In this document: positions 55,441-64,000 of the stretch, one piece after another
How the letters are laid out: each line of letters begins with the position of its first letter
Position numbering within the stretch: the first letter of the stretch is position 1
Assembly (NCBI RefSeq): GCF_914767665.1
Contig: NC_059501.1
Location: 53,010,798-53,074,797 of the forward strand
Length of the DNA stretch: 64,000 nt
Reading direction: 5' to 3'
From: Harmonia axyridis
Lineage: Eukaryota; Arthropoda; Insecta; Coleoptera; Coccinellidae
Made by a program: the position numbers and the translations under genes
Notes under the pieces: model-generated
What the model saw: only the letters and a program-made list of their open reading frames with translations
Told to the model about the DNA's origin: nothing
The model's database searches: none

Positions 55441-56219
55441 CAGGGTGTCCGGGAAAATGTGGAAAATCTCTCGAATACAAAAAAAATATAAAAAAAATAT
55501 GACAAGTTACCATTTTTTTTCCTAGCAGCCCTCCCTACGGAGGTACGGACTCCTAAATGACGTCACTGGAAATTCATTTTAGTGAAATAAATTTAAACTC
55601 GCTTGTTTCTTGAATAATTTTCCTATCACACTTTGTTGCCGACAAAAGAATTAGAATTTATGGTTTTTTTTTGATAAAAATAAAAAAAAATCCTTTGTTA
55701 TTTTTTTTTCGAAAACGGTTCATTTTATCGACGATAAACAAGAGTACCTTTTTTTTAGCTCAATGTTCAAGCTATCCAAATTTGTTTTTTTCTGCTCATT
55801 ATCATGCAGGGTGTTGAAAATGTAAGCATTAAAATATACAACCTAGTCCGCCCCTGGAAAACTGTCCTGAATGTGGCAGAGTGATCACCTCGAGAATAGG
55901 TCTTTTCAGTCATCGAAGGAAACACCGAAGATAATATCTGTGTGAATGTTTCAACCCTGTCGATTATAATGTAATGTAATGTAATCTTTCTGTGTTACTT
56001 TTATACTCGAGTTACAGCAATATAAAAGAGCTAATTTAAATTTAAGGGAAGTATTTCAAGAGGTCCTTACTATTGTTCATCATATCAAATAGATTTCCAG
56101 TGACGTCATTTAGGAGGCTGTATCTCCGTAGGGAGGGCCGCTAGGAAAAAAATGACGGGAACTTGTCATCTTTTTTTTTATGCTTCATCTGAATCCGAGA
56201 GATTTTCCCGGACTCCCTG
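55441..56219. mobile_element. mariner-type MITE with about 130-150 bp inverted arms
   Basis: Ends CAGGGTGTCCGGGAAAAT and its complement (ATTTTCCCGGACTCCCTG), each next to TA. Inner blocks such as CTCCCTACGGAG and AAATGACGTCACTGGAAAT are present in both arms. The centre has been invaded by a LINE 3' end (55846-55985). Confidence 0.75.
55846..55985 (+). mobile_element. LINE 3' end with C2H2 finger inside the MITE
   Basis: The frame reads CPECGRVITSRIGLFSHRRK, a C2H2 finger motif found at the C-terminus of some non-LTR retrotransposons. A stop and a tail of TAATG repeats (55968-55985) follow. Confidence 0.55.
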
Positions 56220-57081
56220 TATATTGAATAGTTATAATATTCCGATTAAAAAAGTTCACTTTTAATAATATCGAATTACTTCTACAAAGTGATCAGTATT
56301 CATGAGTTTTTTGTGGAAATTGGTACTCAGTGCTCGAAGCCCTTTTTTAAAGTTCTTAGTGCTTATAGTGATTTTGATTATCTCAAGTTACTTGGATCTG
56401 GTTTCAAGTTTCAACAGTCAGTGGTAGAAATGTGGAGAGTGGGAGTTAGTAGTAGTAAGGTGTATGGAATGGCCAATAGCATGTGAATTTTTTTTTTTGG
56501 TTTGATTTTCATTGGTATCAGTGATGAGGCAAAAAGGATAATAAAGTGTAGGTTATTTGGTATAAGTTAATTTTATAAGGAAGGGAAATTTTTGGATCAT
56601 ACGAAACGAAATCTGTTTATAAATTAAATTTTCAATTTTGACGGGTAACGTGGGATACATGCCCCTCAGGGAATTGAAATAGACTATTCTATCTCGATGA
56701 CCCTGCCCAACGTGAGATTTCAGGTCCTCCTTGCTCCAAGGAAGCCACTACCTGATATAGGGTCCCCGTTATGGATGTCTCATTTTTTTTATCAATGATT
56801 TTTTTTTTTTGGTTATGTTAGGCTTGATAATTTCATGAAGTTTATTTGTAAATAAGAATGAACAAGATGAGACTCTTGTCTCATCATATAGGAGACATTT
56901 ATCAGAATTTGACGGTATTATATCGGATTTGATGAATATACCGGATTTGACTTGGTCACTTGATATATTACTGATTGGGACATCGTCCTGTATTGAGAAC
57001 AGGATGATGGGGTCTTTTTGAGACTTTCTGACCTGATAAAAAGTCTCCATGCCCTGAATCTTGTATTCTTCGTCTCAAATC

Positions 57082-57989
57082 AGTGGCGTACTCAAGGGGG
57101 GGATATGGGGGATGTATCCCCCCCAGGAGGAATATCCATTATATGTAACAACCTTATATATCACAATCTTATTATGAGTAAGCAAACTTCTTTGGAAAAC
57201 TTCTTCAAAAACAGGAAAATTTGAATTGTTTTTTCTTTATCTATCTATGATATTTATTATGTTGATATTGGAAGTAATTTTTGAACTGATGTAATATTTT
57301 ATGGAAAATTGTAAATTGAAGACAGTCTACAACGAAGAATAGATGGATGGATCAAATCCTAGTTAAATGAATAACCTTACTTCCAATTGTGTTTGTTAAT
57401 GTCCAAAACTGGAATGACATTCGTGTAGTCAGCACTCAGCAGCACAGTATGCGTCGGGCCAAGGGTTTTGACATCGAGTATGTTTAATTTGGAAGAAATG
57501 GCTTCCTCACAGATATAAGACTATTCATGGATGGACTATTGGGGTCAACGTCTTTCATATGTAATTCCAAGGCCATATTTAGCCTTGGAATTACATTACC
57601 GACCGTCTTCAGTGAAAGTTTATACACGGAAAAATAATGTTTGCCAGTTTATGGATTATCAGCCCTATAAGAGAAACAAATCTTCGCCAAGCAGAAGAAG
57701 AGAAGATCACCAGAACTATGATGGACGTCGAAGTAAAAGGTTATTTCCGTGACGAAGAACAAAGCAGTTATTTTGAAAATCCAAAAAGTGAACAGACTCC
57801 ATGCTGGAGTTGATGAAATGTATAAGGAGAAGAGATGTCCTGAATTAATTTTATGAATTTTGTTTATTGTTTTTCATTTATTATGATTTTGGAATTTATT
57901 TTTATATTTCTATTTTTTTAGAGGTATTAATAGTCAGTTGAATTTGGTCGAATTATTGATTATTGTTGTAGAACATACCGCCACTGGAA
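57082..57989 (+). mobile_element. Possible hAT-derived relic
   Basis: Left end CAGTGGCGTACTCAAGGGGG and right end TACCGCCACTG are hAT-like inverted termini. Near 57174 a frame starts MSKQTSLENFFK, resembling N-termini of ZMYM/hAT-type transposases, but it stops after 17 codons. Flanking 8-mers do not match, so the pairing of the two ends is uncertain. Confidence 0.4.
57559..57596. repeat. 15-bp-arm perfect hairpin
   Basis: ATGTAATTCCAAGGC (57559-57573) and its complement (57582-57596) with an 8-nt loop. Confidence 0.8.
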
Positions 57990-59820
57990 CCACAAACTTG
58001 AATTTCCATATAGAGTAGGTAGAGATAGAATTTTGTTGAGAACATAAGTAGGTTATAAGAGGTGATAAATTAGGGACTGTTGAAAAATAATGATTTCAAC
58101 TTTGATTTGGTGTAGGTTACATATTATGTTAGTGCTAGTGTAAATACTGAAAGAGGAAGGACTTCTTCAGTAATATGGGTAAAAGTAAGGGAAAAGTTAT
58201 GCCAACTGATGCCACCAACTTTTTCGGAGAAGGGAGTAATGTGATAAATCGGAAATTTAGAAATTATTCAAATTATTACTCAGAATGAAAATACGTTGAA
58301 CTGAGATGAGCGGGTGAGGTTCTTGGAAGCAGGATATATTCATTACCCCTTATTATTTTTCGTAGTTTTCGTCTCGAGACGTCTCGCCACTATGTTGATG
58401 AATTCGATATACATTTCAGGTAAAAGAGAGAAATACATTATTACCAGGAAATTTTGGCTTATCTGAGTTTGGTGAACACGTAGCAGATTTTTGGTTTTTC
58501 CTAGAAGACACAGCAGATAATTCATGAGGCTTACACGTGTCAGTAGGCAAATTGTACAGTTTGGTTCTCAGCTGAGACAACAGAAAAAATCTAGCTTTAG
58601 CCGAGTTGAAGGTGGAGACTGGGATATGGAAAATGAAGAAGGATAAAAAGAATTTTTAACGACTGATTAAACTGGGGGTGGTATTCTGGGCAATTTCTGA
58701 GCGGACTTGGGATAGGTACGAGGTTATGGTTTTGACGAAGATGAAGGAAGAAAATCATCGCTAAGGGACGACTGAGAAAGGTTTAGAATTTTTACGTCGG
58801 TCGCGAAACCGGACACAGAGCAAATTTCGAGTGTTAGAATAACTTTTACTAAGGTCAAGTCGATTAGAAAAGAAGATTTAGTAGATGAGATAATTCAACG
58901 AACTTAAAGTATTAAAGAATAAGAGAGAAAGAATTGTTTGGCATTAAGAAAGTACGAGTTGTGTCAGAAGTATTTGAAAAGGGGTTCGTGATAAATATAA
59001 GAATTTGTTTATTATAGAAACAGATAAGCTCGGAGTGCTCGAATCGGGAGTGAAGTAATAAAAAGAAATTACACGTTTTGGGTTGTACTTAAAGAACAGG
59101 ATTGAAACTAGGTATAGGCAGAGCCTATATTCCAATCTAGCACCGCGGGATAAGGGATAAGTAAGAATTTGACGATCTTCTGGTTTTTTATTTGTTTTTT
59201 TTTGTTTTGTTGAAAAAGCAATACTTTCTTCGATGAAGATAAGTATTAATGAGTAGTCCTGTATTTTAACTGTTTGAAGGCTCAAGAAATAATTTTGTTT
59301 GTTTTGTTTTCTTAAGTATGAGTATTGGATCATTTGACATAGATGAAGCTCTTGGCCGTTGAGTCAACTGATGCAAATTTTGTGATTATTTTTTTAATTT
59401 TGTTTTTTTTTTATTATATTTAATTTGAAATTAATTAACTTTAATCACTTGAGAATCTAATACTGTCCTCAAGAAAGAAAATCAACTAAAAAGGCCGGAT
59501 CCACAATAAGACCTTTTGTGAATCGATATAATTATTCATCTCCGAGAAAAATGGAAAGCCGCTCTTCCAGGGGTTGATAGAACATTAACCTGTAATGATC
59601 TGGTCATCGATGTGACCAAGCTCAACTACAGAACATCCCATATTTTTCAACACAGTTGCTTAGGCTCAGGTTTGTCCCAAGGAATCCAGTTATCGGTTTT
59701 CCAAAATAGGTCATCCGTTTCAAAGATTTTCGAATTAATTTTTATCATGGGACACCTTATATTTGATTTTTTTTTCATTTATTGGGATATATAATTAATC
59801 AAAATGTCATTTTTTTTAAT
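57990..59820. other. No recognised gene; purine-rich tract
   Basis: 58600-59100 is noticeably purine-rich on the + strand with frequent AGGAAG and AAGAAG. No frame is long or protein-like. It may be a decayed transposon. Confidence 0.3.
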
Positions 59821-59824
59821 CTGT

Positions 59825-60085
59825 ACATAGAATCGAATTAAGATTTCAGGTATCTATATGTTAACAACCATTAGCAAAAAATAGTGGCGTTTACCGCATT
59901 CCTTTTGCAAGCGGAAGGAGTCACTCCATTCAACATGTCATATGTGAAAATCTTCACATAGTATCGAATTATTAAGATTTTGGAGATATATTAAAAACCA
60001 ATAGCAGAAGAAATTGGCGTTTTCCGCATCTACTTGCACCTAAAGCGGGCGGAGAGGGTCTCATTATATAACTCAAAGATTATTT
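59825..60085. repeat. Imperfect tandem duplication, period about 131 bp
   Basis: ACATAGAATCGAATTAAGAT at 59825 and ACATAGTATCGAATTATTAA at 59956 begin two units. Each continues with CCA(T/A)TAGCA and TGGCGTTT(A/T)CCGCAT. Confidence 0.65.
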
Positions 60086-60692
60086 TATAGGCACTTAGTT
60101 GATTTGCCATGTGGAACTGAAATTTTCGATGATTTTCACAGTTTGATAAGAAATTTATATATTCTGTTCTGTTACATATGCTGTGCACTAGTTTGCAATT
60201 TACACACTCATATAGTAATGATGCCTTTTTCTCATATGTATAGTAAATAACTATTATACATATAATACATACATTAAACTATTGAAAAATATTGCTTATA
60301 ACTGATACTGGCAGGTATGAAATGAAAACACTTATATTTCTTTAGCATGATGAGATGGAAATAGTGGAATTGAATCATTCCTACAATATTTTGCGCTTCT
60401 TTGAGGGATCAACATTCTTATTGCAGAATTGAAAATAATATTATTCCTGAAGCTTGTTAAGTACATGACTTTTAGCGTCAATAACTCGAAAAGTACTATG
60501 AAGAGGATTACGCGTCATCTGAGATAGAAAGGTATGAGTATAATGCATAATGTGGCACATTTCATGGTTTTTCATGTTAAGTTTGTATTTTTTCCTGTTG
60601 TTTCTAACTGAAACTTCGGTTCTTTGAATTCCCACACATTTTTGGTTGATTTTTGTTGATCGAAAAAAATTAAAAATGAATAAATAAATATA

Positions 60693-61480
60693 TTATGCTT
60701 TGCCGACAATGTGGTACTCATTGCAGAATCGGAAGACGAACTCCAAAAAATACTACAAGCCTTTAACAGACAGTCATTAGAACTCAACATGCTTATTTCC
60801 ACCAAAAAGACCAAATGCATGACAATAGCAAAGAAACCCCTGCAATAGGAGACAATATCATTGAACAAGTCATGACCTTCGAATATCTCGGGTGCAAAAT
60901 TACAAGACATGGGTTCCTAGAAGACGAAGTGAGAAAACACGTAAACAAAGCTGCAGCAATGTCAGGACATCTTAAGTACCCCATTTGAAAAAACAAACAC
61001 CTAAGTATCGCGTGCAAGTCGAGAATATATAGGACATATGTAAAACCAGTAATGACATACGCATCGGAGACTAGAGCCGAAACGTCTATAAAAAAAAGAT
61101 ATTGCGAACTACTGAAATGAAGACCCTAAGAACAATAACGGGATACACATTAGTTGACAGACACAGAAATTCCGTAATAACAGATAAGTGTAAAGTGAAC
61201 GATGTGTTCAGGTCAGATGGATAAGGAAAAGGCGGAGAGAGTGAAACCAGCATGTGGACACAATGAGCCCAAACATAATGGCAAAGATCACCAGGGACAA
61301 CAAACCCCTCGGAAGAAGACGTCCACCAAAACGATGGCGAGACAGCTGGCAGTCCACGTCACAGGAGATATAGATCGAAGAAAACAGGCGGTACGCCTTC
61401 TAAAGAACAAGAAGAAGCTTTTAATGCCACCCCTGAATTTTGGCTCTCAAGGCAAGGCGACCCTGCCTACCCTATAGCGA
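60693..61480 (+). pseudogene. RTE-like LINE reverse transcriptase fragment
   Basis: FADNVVLIAESEDELQ (catalytic box with the second Asp now Asn), LNMLISTKKTKCM, FEYLGCKI, SRIYRTYVKPVMTYASET and, near the end, RPPKRWRDSWQSTSQEI in the order typical of RTE elements. Several frameshifts. 5'-truncated just before the catalytic box. Confidence 0.7.
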
Positions 61481-61539
61481 TAGCCCTGTATATGATGGTT
61501 TTCTTCTTCAAATACCCTTACATTTTTCTTTTATTAACG

Positions 61540-61870
61540 GCAAGTATCAATTTGAAAGATGAATTCTTGGCCGGAATGGTCGGACAGGATGTTCCTTAAT
61601 CATTGTAGTAACCTCTTCAACGTTTGATATGATGTTATCTAAGCAAAGTGAGGTGTTCAAGGTTTTTTTAGTGGGTTGCATAGTTGAAAATTTCAGATTA
61701 AATGGTTCTAGAGTTTCATAAATATTTTCGATTCATTTGAAATAGTCAATAAATTGTTAGCTATAATTGATGAAATTGCCAGCAATAATGAATTTATCTG
61801 TTTTGCACTCATCAAGTAAAATCATAAGTTTTTCAAAAAATATTACTAAGAGGACGATAAATGCAAATAA
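61540..61870 (-). pseudogene. LINE AP-endonuclease fragment
   Basis: On the - strand, DKFIIAGNFI (altered GDFN motif) and SLCLDNIISNV are separated by about 50 residues with an in-frame stop, as in the endonuclease of the CR1-group ORF2 proteins at 31.6 and 48.9 kb. Confidence 0.5.
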
Positions 61871-62249
61871 TTAAGTATTTCCGTGAAACAATTATCGCCT
61901 GACTTGCGCAACCTTCGAACGAGCCATTCACATCAAGATATTCAAGTATATTATTCTATTAGTGCATTGCATACCCTGTTCTAATAAATATGGAGCATCC
62001 ACCATGTCGGCTCTTAACAGCAGTTCATAGATACCAGGACATAACCATGAGGTATGATGTACATTATAAATTTTCTTTAGTATTCCAAAAGTTTGTTCCA
62101 TGAATAGATAATATTGTTTTGAGTTTCCAAACACGACGTGCCTATGGATTGAATATTGTAATTGAGTAGACCGTTTTAGTTCGTTGTTTCACAATGACGT
62201 CTGGGATCGTATCCCGTCGAAAAAAATTCTCCGAGACTCCAAAACTACT

Positions 62250-62450
62250 ATCAAGGCCACGATTCTTCTTCTTCATCTGTTACCTTGGTTCTACCACGTA
62301 TCTTGCTATTTCGTTTTTTGTCCTCAAGGTGGCTCCCAGCATTATTCTCTCCATGGCTTCTTGTGCAACTCTCAGTTTCCCAGTCAATGTGTTCCAGTTC
62401 CGAAACAAGAATTGCCAACACGCTCAGCAATAGCATTTTAATAGCCATTT
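62250..62450 (-). pseudogene. LINE C-terminal fragment
   Basis: Two frames on the - strand read KLRVAQEAMERIMLGATLR and then KKRNSKIRGRTKVTD, the characteristic C-terminal region of RTE-like endonuclease-reverse transcriptases. One frameshift joins them. Confidence 0.55.
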
Positions 62451-62635
62451 ACCTTCCTAAAACCATGCTAGAGTCGAGATTTAAAACCGAATTACCCCAA
62501 ATGGGTAGAGCTCAAGGCTCAGAATCCCATCCCAATATAACTCCAGGCAGCCTCACAGATTCTGAGGCAAAAAACCGACAAACTGCAAAAAACACAAACA
62601 AAAACCGATACAAAGTATATATATAGATTTGTTTG

Positions 62636-63125
62636 ACCGCTTATACAGACCCGAATCGATATACTCTACCGACTTTTCAGTCCAAAACTGACGTTGTCAG
62701 ACCCGACTCCAGGTCTGGTAGCGTTTAATCATATATTCTTGATCAGGGACGTTCGGGGATGCCAGGGATAAATTTTCAGCCGGGTGTGAAAAATCGGTGA
62801 AACATCATAATATATACAGAAAACTTCAGGGTTCGGCCAGTGCGAGGGCGCTTATATCGAGAGTAACACGCTGTATATAATTGATATATTCGATCGACTA
62901 CTCCAGACCCTAGATATGACAACGCTGTAGATTGTATATAAACTTAAACCTCACACTCCGCACTGCTTATACAAACCCGGTATATAGGACCGACGTCGAT
63001 AGAAATCATTTTTTATTTGTTCTTATAGAGCTCGTAAATCGGATATTCCATTTTTCTGAAATATACATCTAAAAACCATACGATTTGAAGCTTATACAAA
63101 CCCGGTACATTGAATCGACGTCATG
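62636..63125. repeat. Dispersed GCTTATACAAACCCG repeats
   Basis: GCTTATACAAACCCGGTATA at 62969, GCTTATACAAACCCGGTACA at 63091 and a variant (CTTATACAGACCCGAATCGA) at 62640. The first two are each followed within about 15 bases by CGACGTC. No gene is seen here. The stretch from 63126 to 64000 also has no supported feature. Confidence 0.5.
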
Positions 63126-64000
63126 AGAATTGGATAGTGATCCTTTCGATTATGAACCTAGCAGTCATACTTGAAGAATTCATTAAAACTAATAGTATTT
63201 TTCCATAGGTAGTCGTTGTGATAAATGCTTTCTTTTAGAAAACTTGGAATTCTGCTTAAGGGAACAGAGATACATGAAAAATTTCATGAGTGGTACAAAT
63301 TTTCTTATTAACTTGAATGGAACGCATACGTGAACGTAAGAGGTTCTTTCATATACAATTTTTTTAAATCTGTCCCAAACGTAAAAATCCGAAGTTGATG
63401 GAGCTGTACTTCTCACTGGACACGAAACAGGTTCTGTCATATGTATCCTTCAAAAAGGAAGCAATTCGTTCAAAAATATACCAACGTTGAGCCTAGAGTA
63501 TGCGGAACACTCATTCTATTGAAAAATGATTTCACGCCTATCAATCAACGAAACTTCCAGAAAAGAAGTTTCATATCTGTTTCCGAAAATTCTTCATAAT
63601 TTTCCTGCCTATGATTGCACAAAACTAGTGAATGCGGAACTTTCTCTTGAGAAAAAAAGAAGTAAATTCGCCAGATTCGAAAATATTTCTGGCAAATCAA
63701 AAGTTGCATGCCAAACATACCTACTATTCAACGTCAAAGCGAAATAATTATCGAATTGGGATCAACGTGGAAAATGAAGACGAAAAATGAACTAAGGCAG
63801 AAAATCTTTTAAGAATCAAAAGAACTTCAAATTGAGGGTTATCAAAAAATATGACTCAAACGACCGCAAATGAGTCATACCAACTTATTCTCCACGGTTC
63901 AAGTCTTATTTGGAATCATCCTGTATAGAACTTGAGTTATTGTGTAGTGCAGCATGTTTTTCTGCTTGTTACAGGAGAGCTGCATGCGATCATTTTTCTC
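63126..64000. other. No recognised gene
   Basis: Short frames on both strands show no motifs. ATCCTGTATAG near 63918 resembles a MITE end, but no partner was found inside the window. Confidence 0.3.

Noticed and set aside
62251..62448. Signal-peptide-like start MAIKMLLLSVLAILVSE on the - strand
   Set aside because: The downstream residues and the neighbouring frame match the C-terminus of RTE-like LINE proteins, so it is a transposon fragment, not a secreted peptide.
1..64000. CRISPR arrays, operons, rRNA or tRNA genes
   Set aside because: No regularly spaced repeats with unique spacers, no complete tRNA cloverleaf and no rRNA-like conserved blocks were seen. The single B-box motif in the mariner lacks an A box.

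Overview
The window looks like nuclear DNA of an insect (a beetle is a guess only). It is strongly AT-rich. It carries two conserved animal genes with short GT-AG introns, and its transposon mix is typical of arthropods: mariner, piggyBac, hAT, PIF/Harbinger, BEL/Pao, and Jockey, CR1-group, RTE and R1-type LINEs. No prokaryotic or organellar signature is seen.

Host genes. (1) LRRC49, a tubulin polyglutamylase complex subunit, is on the + strand at 9846-19001. Nine coding exons join in frame to 894 codons plus stop. Intron 3 holds a 1.33 kb non-autonomous DNA transposon and intron 7 holds a decayed LINE. (2) AATF/Traube/Bfr2, a nucleolar ribosome-biogenesis factor, is on the - strand at 24755-22573 in two coding exons (463 aa). 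A decayed piggyBac copy ends about 20 bp past its stop codon. A probable terminal exon of an unidentified + gene lies at 1603-1806, and a broken THAP/HTH gene at 7629-8513.

1-9.8 kb: intron-like DNA, a Harbinger-like relic (1979-3503), two copies of a 1.3 kb family with 8-bp target duplications (4518-6925), a GC-rich foldback element (6926-7420) and the THAP pseudogene. 19-26 kb: LRRC49 3' end, a hAT MITE with perfect target duplication (20531-20967), the piggyBac relic and AATF.

26-54 kb is a set of transposons nested in one another. A Jockey-type LINE (+) is split by a BEL/Pao retrotransposon (26185-45861). The BEL target duplication AAGTT is exact, and the Jockey reading frame rejoins across it. 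Both BEL LTRs are themselves split. The 3' LTR holds a 12 kb block (26245-38242) made of a Jockey/I-type LINE, a mariner with about 0.9 kb inverted repeats, a CR1-group LINE and an R1-type ORF1. The 5' LTR holds an RTE LINE. To the right, the Jockey remnant is split again by a second CR1-group LINE (46150-50090, -) and another LINE (50683-52920, +).

54-64 kb: no host gene recognised. It holds a 0.78 kb MITE that has captured a LINE 3' end, a hAT-like relic, a tandem duplication, three LINE fragments and a short dispersed repeat. Every transposon frame examined is broken except the mariner transposase and the R1-type ORF1, which are long and open.
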